Positions 22,625 through 35,317 of a DNA stretch of 64,000 nucleotides are shown in pieces. Numbering within the stretch: the first letter of the stretch is position 1; every line of letters begins with the position of its first letter. Source of the stretch: Monomorium pharaonis (Eukaryota > Arthropoda > Insecta > Hymenoptera > Formicidae); assembly GCF_013373865.1 (NCBI RefSeq), contig NC_050471.1, forward strand, positions 5,121,307-5,185,306. Direction: 5' to 3'. Below the pieces are notes generated by a model. That model saw nothing but the letters and a program-made list of their open reading frames with translations, searched no databases and was not told where the DNA came from. The translations under genes and the position numbers were made by a program.

Positions 22625-22715
22625 GTGTATTCTCCTCGAAGAGGAGCGGAGTATCCGAAGGTAGTACCTCCATCCGGAAGATTCCTTCGAGAAGGTTCCT
22701 TCTCCTCGAAGTAAA
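22625..22715. repeat. Hairpin-dense patch with 12-bp direct repeat
   Basis: TTCTCCTCGAAG occurs at 22630-22641 and 22700-22711. The first copy continues to GAGGAG, forming CTCCTC GAA GAGGAG. CGAAGG and CCTTCG, and CCTTC GA GAAGG, add further short stems. No known RNA fold is recognised. Confidence 0.45.
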
Positions 22716-23894
22716 GCCGCCGGTTGGCTCGCCTCCGCTTTCGGGGGCTGTTCGCCAACGGAGCCCGGGGATTGGTCTAGGACGATAGCTGTCCGCGCTC
22801 TCTATCTTTCTCTCACCCTCTCCCTCTTTCTCTTTATCCCTCTCCTCGGTGGCTTGATTATACGTTGACCTAAGAAAATCAGCCACCCACTACCACTACC
22901 AGTAGCAACGCCAGCCGCACGTCCTCGGCCTTCGTCCTTCTCCGACGATGGTGGCCCCGCCATCCTTTCGACCATCCAGCCGAGAGGAGAGAAGCTGTGG
23001 CGAGGCGCGTTCGAACAAGCGAACCAGGTGCCCCCGATCCTAACCTTCCTCTTCCATCGACGAGGTTGCATCGCTGCGACGAGAGAGAAAGAGAGAGAGA
23101 GAAAGAGGGTGAGAGATCAGAGAGGGAGAGGGGAGAGCGGGAGGGAAAGCGAGCGAAGGGTAACTCATCGCTTATGGATACTGATGACTCGCGCAATGAA
23201 CTCAGACCGCGCTAAGGGTGGTACCGCTCTGCGGTAAACCCACCGTTCTTCCCTTCTCTTGTCTTCGGCATCCGCGTCCCTCTTCTTCGTCGTCGTCGTT
23301 TACGCTCCTCTTTCTGCCCTCGTGGTTATCTCTCCTTGTGTTTCCCTTCACCCGCCTTCCTGCTTCCCGACCTGCGATCTTTCAATAACATTTTCCCTTT
23401 TTCTCGGGCCAGTTGAGGAAAGATAGTGGAAACTGGGTGCCGTTTTACGTATAAAACACGCAGGAGCTTCATTGCGCCTGGGCGATACATGCGACAGATG
23501 AATTTACTCGTAACTCTTTACAATAACGTTGGACGAAACGATAGATCTGTGCGTTATTAAAGGTATACCGTTGAAACGAGAAATTTGAAAGTAACATTTT
23601 TAAGATAGACAAAAATAAACCTCTATTTATCAGAAAACTTTTTATTTCTATGTTTTACTGAAGTTACATTATCTCGTTCTTTCAATCTTGCATAAGAAGT
23701 AGAACGGAGAATGTGGAACGCTTTTTGTATATTCATACACACTCGTATATTTGTACACCTGATACGAGGTCTATATAGCGTACTTTTACCTTCAAAGCAT
23801 CTTTTACTTAAACGCCTTGACGCGGCCTCACGTGCACATTAAACGAGCGCGATATGCGCGGAATATCGTCGGGCTAACGAGGCGTTACAAACTG

Positions 23895-23916
23895 AATAGA
23901 GTAGAAATAGAGTAGA
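23895..23916. repeat. 11-bp tandem duplication
   Basis: AATAGAGTAGA twice in direct succession. Confidence 0.8.
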
Positions 23917-24739
23917 AATTCCGTCGCGACGCCGGGCCTGGGGGGTGATCCTGGCATCGGTTTTTTTTTTCCACGTACGTTGCCGCGCGCACTTCTTTTC
24001 TCTGCCTCTCACGGCCATTCGTTTCTATTACCTCGCGTTAAGGGAGTGCGGGGTCCGGTCGACTGGTCTCTCTCGGCCCCGAGGTTAGATTTATTTTCAC
24101 TCCACGGATATTTTTTTATGGTCCCGCGCGCGTTATAGACGCCGCTCGCCGGTAGTCCTAGAAGGGAAGGACCTCGCACGCGCCCGATCCGCAACGGACG
24201 TACCCTCACACACGCACACATACGCGCGTGCAAACGCACTGAATCATACGCCGGCGTGCACGTATTTGTCGCGCGCGCGTGTGTCAGCGGCCGAGCGGAC
24301 GGGATCGGTCGTATAATAAACCCATAAACACCCCCGTTGCGCGCAGAGAAAAAGTACGCGGTAAGCAGGGGCGAGAGACTGAGACGAAGCCACCCCTCCC
24401 GGAATGATACATAAAATGCCGTGCACACACGCTCCGAACGTTAGCCGCGGATACACGCGGCGATACATCGATCGTCGCATATCTCATTGAATAACTTTCG
24501 AAAGAGTCAGGTTTCGCCATCTCGGTGAATCGAGATCATTTTCCTTGTCATCGAGACGCGTTTACCGGTTTTTTTTCTCACGAGAAACGCTAAGTAATTA
24601 CCCGCAGTTTTTTTTTTTGTTATTTTTATGCTCCGTCTTAAGATATAAATGTTGCTTATTTTAATAAACTGCTATCACAAAAGGCTACTGATTATAATAC
24701 AATATATTACAAAAAATGAAATGTCTTATATAAAATTCT

Positions 24740-24765
24740 ATCATTAAATTTAATCATTAAATTAA
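24740..24765. repeat. 13-bp tandem duplication
   Basis: ATCATTAAATT(T/A)A twice in direct succession within AT-rich DNA. Confidence 0.75.
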
Positions 24766-27383
24766 CTCAAGATTGTCATTTCTAGCTTTAGTTTATGATT
24801 GCATTTTAAACCCGACGTATCAGCATGCAATATTAATAAAACTGAAAAAGATATTTAATAATTGATTTTTTAGTAAAATTGTTTTTTTAATAGAAATCGT
24901 CATTCTAGGTCCTTATCAATTTTCAAATCATAATTCGATGAATTTATGGTAAGACATTTCTAAGGAGAGGAATGAGTCGAATCAAGCGTGCCGTACATCG
25001 GTAACGTGAACGACCTTGCGCGATGCGTGCACGTTGCAGTATGCATGCATTTCTGGTATGCAGCGCCGTGGACTTTTGCATTGAAAGAGCGACGCGGGAA
25101 GGTGAGGAAAAGACAAAAGAAAGAGTCGCAGGTGCGGAAGCGGGGAAGAGGGGGCGTGGCGAGGGGGGAGGGGAAGGAATTCCTAAGCACCCGGAGTGCA
25201 ATGCTTACCCGCGGTAACGTTTAAGCGTTAGCCATAAGTAAGTACGAGACCTTAGCGCGCATCAAGGAAACAAACAGCTGGCGCGCGCAATATGAATTAA
25301 ACATGCTGATTAATAATTAACAAGTTGCCGGCTCTTTGCCCGCGTGCAAGGAGCCCGCGTATACCGGTGTATACGGTGGGTGTTCTCCTTGTCCTTCTTG
25401 CGTCTTTGCTCGCTGCGTGCGAGCGTCGTGGTCGATTAAATCTTATCTTACGTTCGACACTCGTATTGAGGCGGCCATTCTCAAGATATCACATGTTGAG
25501 CACTGTAAGAAAGACATCTATAACTCTCGATAATGTGTATTTGTATTTTTGCGGTAATTAGCCTTTTTTGTTTTTGCATGCTTTGCTCTCTTGTAATATA
25601 ACGCGGTATACACATTTTTATTCGATATATTATCATTTAGCTCTGATACGAGTCAGTCTCGAAATATTACTGCGATATGCCGACGATCAGGACTCTAATT
25701 TAATATAGGGTCGCTGTATCGAACAGACGAATCGAATGAAAGTATTCGCTTTCGCTTTTTGTTGCCGGCTGATGGTTCCCCGCTTTCTCTACTTTGCGTG
25801 TGTAAAAACGACTCGCTGCTAAAGAAACAAAGACGGGATAGCCGTGAACCGCGTTCAAGGCGAAAAGGGAGAACCGAGTTTAAAATTCCGTCTGATTTAA
25901 CGACGCGAAGGGGGAGGAGGGGGTGCATCTCGTATTTATATCTCGGAGGTTTCTGTGGCAGTGGTACTGCTTTACAGAAATCCGATCAGTTCTTTCTGTA
26001 AAGCGAGGAAAAAGTCGGCCCGCGAAGAAGAAGCCGACGGCGAGACGGAGGATCCGCCGACTCGCTCGCTCGCTCGCTCGCCCGCTCGTGCTCGCCTCTT
26101 CATGTTTATTAATGTCCCGTACGTCCGCGTCTATCGATTCGCCGTTTCACTCTCGTTCCTCTCGCGAGATAATGATACTGACCTACGCCAGCTGTGTCGC
26201 GTAACTGTGGATTTAAATGGACTTAACAACGCCGGGGATAACCGTCGGCAGCCATTCAGGCAGCTCTTGACACATTGACTGCATACATTACTGTAAACGT
26301 CGCCGTCGATGTGATCGCGAGGAAAGAGATTGAAAGACAGCGAGACGACTGTGTTCAACCAGAAACATGTGATATGTCGAAGTATCTCTCGCTCAATTTA
26401 GATAAAAAAAGATTGATTTGATAGACTACAAGGAAACACCGCTCGTTCGCGACATGCGAGAATGTATATACATTTCAAAGGCTAAAAACTGTCAATTTAT
26501 TAATTATTAATTAATATGTTTATATGTGTTGTACACATGATGAAGTAAAGATACATCGCTTTAACAAATTCAACAACAAATTGGATTCCGTCGACTTTTC
26601 GGTTTAATTGTCCAATCGTTGGGAGCTTTGATTTAAGTTTTTGTTATGCGACAAAATGTAATACATCAAATTAATCACAGAATCCAAGAGATATCGTTCA
26701 GACGATCTGAGACAACTTATATATCTTTACGTTGGCATCGGTGTTGATCTGAACCGGAAAGATTTGCGATAACGCGTCCGACAACCCTTTTCGCAGACTC
26801 GTTAATACCTTGTATCGAGACGAGAAACCACATAATTGCCGCTCGCACCCCGAGCAGCCTTAACGTTAGGGTGACGAGTCCAGGAAGTATTTATAATTGT
26901 GGAGAAGAGAGAGAGAGACAGAGGGAGAGCGGATGAAGAAGCGAGGCAACGGACGACACGAAAGCCGTAACGCCGTTGCTATATGGATTAATTAGCGATA
27001 AGGCTTCTAATGAGCAGCAGGTGAACGAATGAGCGGGCGAACGACTAAGTAAGCCGCGTTTCGTATCACGGTCGTTCAGTTCGTTTGACGCGTGAGTTAC
27101 GACGTGAAATATGGATGCGACCTCTCACGCAGTACTTTTCCTTTAAACGAATCGTAAAAAAGAACTGCGTCAGTTATTTATTTTTATAAAATTGAGACCT
27201 CCTTCGGTCTTCGTTATTTCTTCTAGCGTTTTCTGGAACGTGTTGTACTGAGAATATGGTTTTTTTTTTCACGATTATTTATGAAACAAAGTATTATAAC
27301 GGAAAATATTAATGATTATTATCCCGCGCATAATGGAGATGAGAAAATACTTGTTGATATTAACATTAATTATATTTGCTTCG

Positions 27384-27406
27384 ACTCTCTCTCTCTCTCT
27401 CTCTCT
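27384..27406. repeat. (CT)n microsatellite
   Basis: About eleven CT units in AT-rich surroundings. Confidence 0.9.
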
Positions 27407-28044
27407 TAAAATAACCTTTAATTATGATTATGCAGAGACACATTGATGCTCCACAAGCTTCATTCAACTGCAATTATATTCTCCAACTCTCCTCTCGTTT
27501 ACATTAAATTACGTCGGTGCTAACAGTCGGCTGATGTGTCGCGTCGTCTCTTTCTCTTTCCCGATCGTCCCGACGGGCGTATCCCGGGTCGGTTTCGTTG
27601 TCATATATCCCAACGAAATTATGCAGTTACTTTTGTGCAACGTGACATTACGGGAGAGATGGCAGACAAAAACGAAATAATGGCCGGCGTCGCGGCGACG
27701 TACGCGCTTACGGTACGTGCGAGGCAACGGCGGCCGTTGGGCAGACACCATAAGAGGGCCGGGGAGTCACGTCCTGTGAATTGTGGGCCACGTGACAGAG
27801 GCGTGAGGCGTGATCGAGGTGCGACGCGATGGAACAATGCCATCGGGGCTCTTCGAGGAGGAATGTCGGTACGCCGCGCCCATCTTTTCACGATCTGCCT
27901 CGCTCGCTCGCGAATCCTGGCCGACGCGAAGCGACAAACGATTGACAACGCGGTCGCACGACCGCGATGGAATTGGTCTTAAATTGGCCGATCGCGAGAG
28001 TGATTTCGAGTCACTCGCGAAATTTTACCGTTTTCGCGTTTCTT

Positions 28045-28130
28045 GGCGTGGCCGGCGCCTAACGGGACTGAAAACGTCCACGCGTTGAACTTCCAGCCTT
28101 CCACCTCGCGACGGACCCGATACTTGTCGT
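28045..28130 (+). repeat. Local imperfect duplication, copy 1
   Basis: Shares with 28427-28482 the ordered words GGCGT, CCTAACGGGAC, TCCACGCG and CGATACTTG. Copy 1 has about 30 more bases between the last two words. Confidence 0.6.
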
Positions 28131-28426
28131 TATTATTTGTGTCTTGCACGGAATATCGATAGGAATCGCATTTTATGGTGAACGTATGTAAAAGTAGACA
28201 ATGATTTATGATAAAATCTTAGAATGAAGCGAAAATTAATCTTCTTAGTGCAAAATAAATGATGTGAAAATTTTGGAACAAAGTATTTACTTTATCTGTA
28301 TAAGTTCTGTATTCTGAAAGGATTTTTTTGAAGATTATTGCAACGAGGGTTGTCGCTAACCGGATATGGTTAGTAAACGAAAGTCAGCCTATATCGTCTA
28401 TGCAAACCGTAGATCACGCACCTTAC

Positions 28427-28482
28427 GGCGTCATTGGCCCCTAACGGGACCAAGAATTTCCACGCGGTGCTCGATACTTGGC
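28427..28482 (+). repeat. Local imperfect duplication, copy 2
   Basis: Shorter partner of 28045-28130, about 380 bp downstream and in the same orientation. Confidence 0.6.
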
Positions 28483-29102
28483 CGTGCTTAAAGTGCTCGA
28501 TTTATATTGTGCTAAATTAATGTTATATGCTCGTCATATGATTTCGTAGCCTTAACGAAGAGATTAATCGCCAATCGAGTTCCATAAAACGAGAATTGCA
28601 CGTATAAGAATGGAATTTTCTTTTGTTTTTGAATTTTTAAGATTTAATTAAAGCAAAAAAAACTACTTTATCGATTCCTGCATGTTTAAAGATAATTGTT
28701 ATTTTTTTTTATATTAACATTAAATAAATCCCTTTATATAGAAATAAAAATTAAAAATTGGACGACTAGACGGGAAATATAACTTTATTGCAGTATCTAA
28801 AAATTTAGCTAGACACAGATTAAAAAATAATTTTATGTTGATCTATCAAAATAATAATAATATACGATGATAATTTTACTGCAAAAAGTTTTGACATTCT
28901 AGCAAGCAGCTGAACATTTAATATAATTTTTTAGTGATTAGTACAATTACTTTCAGATCTGTATTTCATAAAAATCGTTCTTTCCACATAATTAACGCTA
29001 AGCGTGGAAAATATTTGTTATCGTTTATATATTTTAACTGCATTTTTGTTCTCGTTTAACGTTTCGTTGAACGTATGCTCGTACTGCATATTCCAGCAAT
29101 GT

Positions 29103-29142
29103 CGTAGCAACGTTTTTTTCAGTATTGCTGAAACGTTCTACG
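29103..29142. repeat. 12-bp bulged stem-loop within a larger imperfect foldback
   Basis: CGTAG C AACGTTT (29103-29115) pairs with AAACGTTCTACG (29131-29142) with one bulged base and a 15-base loop. Weakly complementary sequence lies outside it, ATGCTCGTAC near 29075 and GTACAGGG..ACGAGAGCAT near 29163-29184. It does not match a microRNA that I know. Confidence 0.5.
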
Positions 29143-30169
29143 CTGTATGTTATTCATTTTAGTACAGGGAACATACGAGAGCATAGTTAATGAGGAACGA
29201 AATTATTTTCTCAATCCATCTTTTGCGCATGCCGCAAGTCGAAAGTTACCGCGGTACGCTAAATTCGTCGGGCGCCAAAGAGATCCGCTAATGTTTCTCT
29301 CCTAATGAAGCCATCCATCCTCGACATGTAGGTACGTAGTCCGGCTGTCGGTTTCGACGTTTCGTTCTTCAGCGCCATAATGGACCGTGAGCCGACCACC
29401 GCGGGTCGTAAAGCAAGCGAGTAAGGTCTGCCTACACGCGCCGCGGTAAATAGGCACCGGCGACGGTGTCACGCGCGCTATAAGAATGCGATAAGACGTG
29501 TGACACGCCGCCGTCGTCCCGCTCGCGGACAATACGAAATCCGTCGTCGTCATCGGCGTTCCGCTCCGTTCCATTCTGAGGGACTTCGCCATTGTGTCGG
29601 CCCGATGTGCTCGATGATACCATACTTGAAGAGGAGCCTCCGACTGGTCTGTCTCGTGACCTTATTCCACTAAAATACACGCGACGTGCATGCTTAACGA
29701 GTGTTAACCACGTTGTACTCTTCGGTAACTTCGTCGATTATCGTCCAGGTTATTTCGAGTTTTTTCATTTTTGCGAATCTCTCGAACGAAGATCATCGTC
29801 GATTCTAAATAAGAGTAATAAATCCTCATCTAATATGTGGAAATACAATTGGCTTATAAGCACTCACATAGTATCTGTTTATTTAGCAAATATTCTCGAT
29901 GGTTACAATTGTTAATTGTTGTAATAGTACTATGTAATATTATTATGGTAAATATTATGAATTTATGGTTGAATTTAGGCTAATTATTTAAGCAAGTGAT
30001 ATGGGAATACTTTCAAGAACAATTACATATCTCACGCGTTGATCACCTTTTTCTGAAAAAAATTAAATTGCTAACTAAAAAATTAAGGGTTTTGAGGACG
30101 ACTTTTTTAAACTAAAGACAAAATTTAAGACCGATCCTATCGTAGCGTTTCTCCGACTCGTTCAAAGAA

Positions 30170-30191
30170 TCGAAGTAATGTCGAAGTAATC
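30170..30191. repeat. 11-bp tandem duplication
   Basis: TCGAAGTAAT plus one base, twice, followed by a degenerate third copy. Confidence 0.7.
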
Positions 30192-31234
30192 CTCGTATCA
30201 AAGTAACTGATGACGTCTCGTCAGGCATCGAGACAATAAAGATTATCTCGATGGTTGAGGGTGCAAGAATGGGTGTTACCTCGTTACACGGTACCCCGGT
30301 GTACCTACTTACACAATCGCTCGCACGTTCCCTCAGACGCATACAGACACACATATACGCACGGGAGGGAGGGAATATACGGTCTTATTATCGCGCCGGT
30401 GCAATTAAAGAAGGAAGCCTAGAAATTAGCGGGTGGCGGACGTAGGTAAGTATAGAGTCCGTCGCGGTACGAGCCAGTGGCACCGACCACGAGAACCAAG
30501 GGGGATGGCTCGTTGAGTCTACGAGGAAGAAGAGAGAGGGAGAGAAAGAGAGAGAGAAAGAGAACGAAGCGAGATTGCGAGCGAGAGAGTGAGAGGAAAG
30601 ACGAAGCTTCTGAATATGCATGGGCCAAACGGAACGGGACGAGGACGAGATAAGGGCCGACTTATTTTTCCTGCCTTTCATTTTGTACCATCCTTATTTT
30701 ATTTTGGCGCTAACTGCTACCGCTACCCGCTACACCACCGGAGATGGCCCTCCGTTCCTTCCTTTCCCTCGAACTCGCGCAAAACCGTCGTGCAACTTGA
30801 AATTTTCTCATCGTTATTTGATATCGTGTACAATTTTATTTAACGAGCCGAAAAAGGGGCTTCTGCGTATTTTTTAAACACTTAATCGTCACTTGTGATA
30901 AGACCAAATCTGCATTGGAAGAAGTGCTTTAATTTTGCAACATATAATTACGAAGGTATAAACGACGTGAGCTGGACAACCTAAACTTTAGAGCCTAAAT
31001 GTTTATCTGTTTCAAATTGGACTTATTATCGTTTCTCACAAAGTAAATAAATCTATACATGAAATCTTGACTTAAACAGATTAAAAGTATGAAAAATATA
31101 TAAATGAGATAAATGCATAAATGATGAACATTTTTTAATTGTGGAAATTCATGAAAGTTTATAACAATTTATTGAAATGTAAAAGTAAAAAAAAATCCGT
31201 ACTTAATTAAAAGGGGCTTCTTTGTAATTCAACG

Positions 31235-31253
31235 GGTGTTTTCCTGAAACACC
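31235..31253. repeat. 7-bp stem-loop
   Basis: GGTGTTT and AAACACC around a five-base loop. Confidence 0.6.
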
Positions 31254-31635
31254 AGCAACAACCAGAACAATTATTCCCGACAAGTTCCGGGGGCGGGTTA
31301 GACCAGAGTAAATGTTGGGGCGGGGAAGAACACTAATGGGGCATTAAATAAAAATATTCATTGGCGACCGAAACTCCGGGTATCCTAGACCACGGTTTAC
31401 GGTTTTATGGAGCTTGTTGAAGAACCGCGGCATTGGAGGGCGAGACATTTACTTTACAATTTATTTATTATTAAAAGCAGTGGATCTCTTTCTTTTATTT
31501 GAATTTCATGACTTTCATTAACAATGTTGTTGTGACCTACAATAATTAATTGAACATCTTGTACACGTAACTCCATTTCTATTGTTATATCTGCTAACAA
31601 TAAATAGAAAAGCTCTAACCTATTAAAATTTAATT

Positions 31636-31650
31636 AAAAAAAAAAAAAAA
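31636..31650. repeat. A15 homopolymer
   Basis: Fifteen consecutive A bases followed by GAAAGAAAA. Confidence 0.9.
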
Positions 31651-31824
31651 GAAAGAAAATATATTAAATCTCTTTGAGTATGCAGGTTTTAGATGTCGCA
31701 ATTAAGCGCGCTGTAAATCACAAAAATGCATGATATTTGATGCCCTAATATTATACATTTATGCAACATTTTTACATATGGCGATACGTACGTCGAGAAA
31801 TTTATCGACCGCGTTTTGATCCGC

Positions 31825-31869
31825 CACGTGCTGCATCGCATTAACTTTCGACCTAGGTGTAGTCACGTG
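31825..31869. promoter_or_regulatory. Paired CACGTG E-boxes
   Basis: CACGTG at 31825-31830 and again at 31864-31869, 39 bp apart. Such a pair could bind bHLH dimers (for example clock-type or Myc/Max-type factors); function is inferred. Confidence 0.2.
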
Positions 31870-32149
31870 ATGACACAGGAGAAACAGTCACACGCTTCGA
31901 GACGACAGGTCGGACGGAAAGGCCGTCGACAAGCGGATGTCCCGAAAATCGCGATTAGTATGCGCCTTGTCGTGTCGCGGTGCGTCCTGCGGGCCTGTCC
32001 TCAACGCGTCACGACGCGCGTTGCGCCCAACAGAACTCACTTCCTCTTTCCCGCGATGGCCGATCGGAGAAAAAAAAAGGAATCATGAATATGCATCGAA
32101 CGGACCCCAGGCACGACCGTTTGTTGTCGGCGTTTCGCACCCGGCCATC

Positions 32150-32168
32150 CGGGGCCCTGAGGGCCCCG
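32150..32168. repeat. 8-bp GC-only stem-loop
   Basis: CGGGGCCC and GGGCCCCG around a three-base TGA loop. Confidence 0.75.
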
Positions 32169-33365
32169 AGGATCGTCGAGGTCATCCGGCATTCTCGACC
32201 GTATGGCCCGCGATAAACAGGATTGCAATTACGGATGCATACGCATACCGCCGTCTAGCTCACTCACCTGCCTGACCGTTTAGTATTTTACCTTTGATGG
32301 GAGTTGGACCGAGTAGTCAGTTTGATATATCGATATCAGATTGATTCCAAGATAACTGTATAATTAGTACCGAACGATCTCGTGGAGCTTTGGGTAGCTC
32401 GCGTGGTTTTTTTTTTTGCATACTATATTTGCGACGCGCTGAGATGCGGGAAGTTATACGAGCGGTGAAATAAATTTCCAAAGGTCGAATAGCACGGTTT
32501 TCACTGGCAAATGCTACCATGATTGTACCGGTCCACCTGCCCGTTGACTTATGGTATTGGGCAATCCTGAAGGGACGGTTGGTATAAAGTTCTGCTACAT
32601 GTATGTTAGAGTAATGTAAGAATATTTTTTTAATTAACAATATCACAAAGGCGTATGCGCTCACCCGTTTCGATGGTATTCAGTAATGATAGCAATCGTT
32701 CTGCAGATTACTCGACGATGAAAAATCATTTTAATCTTGCAGCTAGATAAAATTTAACATGGCAATTGTCCTTTTAAGGGCACATGTATATGTTGGTACC
32801 GTATATTCGCTCGTTAAAACTTTGTTATTAATGTTCGTAACGTCGTAAAATCGAACGTGTTTGTATGAGGGTAATTACGAATACAATTGAAGGGTAATAA
32901 GGGGACAATTCTGAGAAATTATTGATTAATTATTGCGGAGCGACATAGAGCACCGGCAAAAAAAAAAGAATGCATTACACGTTCAAGTTTTATTAATGAC
33001 ATGAGTATCTGACAAGCCACAACAGCTTTGTCATTGCCATTAGCGCGTATTGATAAATGTTTGTCTGACTTTAATCTTCATAGAATACTTGAGGAATAGT
33101 GGTAATTATAATGCCGGTGGACATAAGTAAAACAAAGTTTTAAATAAGAAAATAGATGCGTTAATTATTTATGAATTTTACTTTTAGGTTTCAATTTCCA
33201 AATTTTCCGAACTTTTTTTAACATCGACAAATTTGAAGAATACGAACGGAGCGATTGTTTTAAAGTAAACGTCCATGGACACTCTAAGCAACAACTTTAT
33301 TTCGTGAATAGATTTATACCGCATCGTAGATGATTATCATCTAGGTCTTCTTGACGAGCGGCCGC

Positions 33366-33385
33366 GCTCCGTTGAGAAACGGAGC
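33366..33385. repeat. 8-bp stem with GAGA tetraloop
   Basis: GCTCCGTT and AACGGAGC enclose GAGA, a GNRA-type tetraloop that would be stable as RNA on the plus strand. Confidence 0.7.
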
Positions 33386-33819
33386 AAAATGTTCGCGCTT
33401 TGCGTAAGCTTCGGGAATAGGGCAGGGGGTGGAGGGAGGAGGCGGCGGCGAAATTCAGGACGGGAAAGGCTAGCCAGCAGCACCCCTTCGAGCGCGGCCG
33501 GTGCGCTCTGCGGCAGGAAGGAAACGCGAAATAAATATAGCGAGGCGCAGCGGCGTGCTTGGGAGCGGTATGCGGCGGGGAACGGCGGGCGGGGTCCGCA
33601 CCGGGGACTGGAACTGGAACTGGACGGCAGTCCGGCCAGAAAGATACATATTTTTAAATATTTTAGTCACGGTCCGCAATCGCCTCGTCACGCAGCCTTG
33701 CCACCTACTGCCTGCTGCCCATTACGTACCTACTACTTACCAGGTACGTGCCTGGGCATCGCCGCGGGTACGCCGCGCGGTTTCTGGCTTCCTCGTAACC
33801 CGTTGCCGTTTTCTCTATG

Positions 33820-33823
33820 TGTT

Positions 33824-33854
<31 letters not shown>

Positions 33855-33862
33855 CTCTTTCC
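33820..33862. repeat. (CT)n/(CTTT)n microsatellite
   Basis: CT repeats passing into CTTT and back to CT. Confidence 0.85.
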
Positions 33863-34220
33863 CACCCTCTTGCCTTTGTAGCTATCCGGTGTATACTATG
33901 GCGCGCAACACGCGAGTGTTCTCTCTGTTCGTCGGCCGGCGTGTGCGTGCGTTTCGCGTGTATCGCTGTATCGCACGGCTCCGCGTCCGTAGAAGAGCTT
34001 TTGCTGGTTGAAACGCTTCGACTGCGTCGGGAAATGTAATCGCCGCAACCGTCTCCACCGCTGTTGAATTGTCGTCTTTGATGGTCGATGTTGAAGATGA
34101 CGATATAATATGTTTAGATTATTGCCGTGACATTTTTTTAAATCGTCACAGATATTTGATTTCGAGGAAAAAAAAAGATTGCGTTTGAAAATAAATACAT
34201 TAGAAGCTGAGAATGTTTCC

Positions 34221-34233
34221 TTTTTTTTTTTTT
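34221..34233. repeat. T13 homopolymer
   Basis: Thirteen consecutive T bases. Confidence 0.9.
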
Positions 34234-35317
34234 ATTGAAAGACATTTCTTATTTGTCATCTTATTTATTAAATTGAAGATATTATTCGATATAGCAGTGT
34301 CTAGTATTATTTCTCAATAATTTTAGAATAATTACTGTTCTAGTACTTCAAACTCACAAAATATGTCTGATTATTTGCAGTATAATACAAATCGACTATT
34401 GATGTCATCGAAGTTGATGTCTTCATATCGAACGTTCTTATGTCGGCATTAAATAATCTTATTGCATCAATTATTATAGACAATGGCTTTGTGCGTTATT
34501 TATTATGCGCATGCATAGTGTATTCTTTTATTTTTTACTTTTAAATAGTCATAGTAAGGCAATGACTTTTTTGCTACTTCATCTAGCAAGCAGCATTTTT
34601 AACAGAATTATTTATATTGTATGTTTGTTTTTAGATGATTTTTGTACCGTATGTGCATGCTACATTATCCGTACTTATTTTTTTTATAGAATACCGGATG
34701 TTCTCGAGTCGTCATCTTTACCGGACATTGTGTGTTCAAGGCTTCAGGCAAGGAAAGGCGATTCTTTTGTCTTACCGCTCTGGTGAGTGTTGCTTTGTAC
34801 GTATCAGCTTCTTTTTTTTTTATTAGATCGAACATCTAGAATGATTGAGTTACCATTTTATTTACTGAAATTTAAATGATTAAATTATTAATTTTGAATA
34901 AAACGCCTAGATATATTAATAAAAAAATCACTTATCAAGTATCAATATGTCAGATGTCGTATATTCAGGCGAATCGAAGTTTGCCTCTGAAATGCATTAA
35001 ATTGCGTATTAACTGCAACGTCTTTGTACATCGAACAAAGTAATTTCTCGTGAATGTTAACGGAACTCGGAGACAGTCCTCGAGGTCTCAGCGAGCTTAG
35101 CGAGGATCATCGCGAAAGATCAAGCGACGAGAGGAAAAGGTTTTCACGGGTGGAAAGTGAAAATCCTCGCTAAGGTAGAAGCGGATTCGTCCTTAAGTAC
35201 GCGGGATCTCGCGCGGATTCGAGAAGCTCGGCGACTAGAAAGAGCGGTGGCCTGACACGAATTTAACGAGTAGACGCGTCATTAAGGGGGTGTTGGGTAC
35301 GGGGCTATAAGCCGAAT

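Larger units (their letters stand above)
22401..26450. other. GC-rich then AT-rich non-coding stretch
   Basis: 22401-23450 has polypyrimidine and polypurine blocks that are partly complementary (22810-22821 with 23104-23115) and a hairpin-dense patch at 22625-22715. 24600-24960 is AT-rich. Small tandem duplications occur at 23895-23916 (11 bp) and 24740-24765 (13 bp). (GCTC)n occurs near 26060-26090. No gene recognised. Confidence 0.6.
26451..29300. other. Mixed stretch with a local GC-balanced duplication
   Basis: AT-rich at 26451-26720 and 28140-29240. GC-balanced at 27510-28140. It contains (CT)n at 27384-27406, the duplication 28045/28427, and a foldback at 29103-29142. Homeodomain, GATA and E-box words cluster near 26980-27030 (ATTAGCGATAAG, CAGGTG). 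No gene recognised. Confidence 0.55.
29301..33300. other. Mixed non-coding stretch with short stem-loops
   Basis: GC-balanced at 29301-29600, 30280-30800, 31230-31440 and 31790-32280, otherwise AT-rich. It contains GA-rich sequence at 30530-30570, an A15 run (31636-31650), hairpins at 31235-31253 and 32150-32168, paired E-boxes at 31825 and 31864, and an 11-bp tandem at 30170-30191. No gene recognised. Confidence 0.6.

Noticed and set aside
27070..27110. Initiator TTCAGTT with a GACGTG downstream word
   Set aside because: The downstream word starts about four bases too early for a DPE and no other promoter evidence supports it.
30251..30450. Strong donor-like TAG/GTAAGTAT at 30446
   Set aside because: The upstream frame ends in a stop exactly at the junction and no acceptor or product is visible; could at most be an untranslated exon.
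33389..34039. 216-codon plus-strand frame
   Set aside because: GC-rich start and a CT-repeat Ser/Leu run; no domain and overlapping frames open as well.
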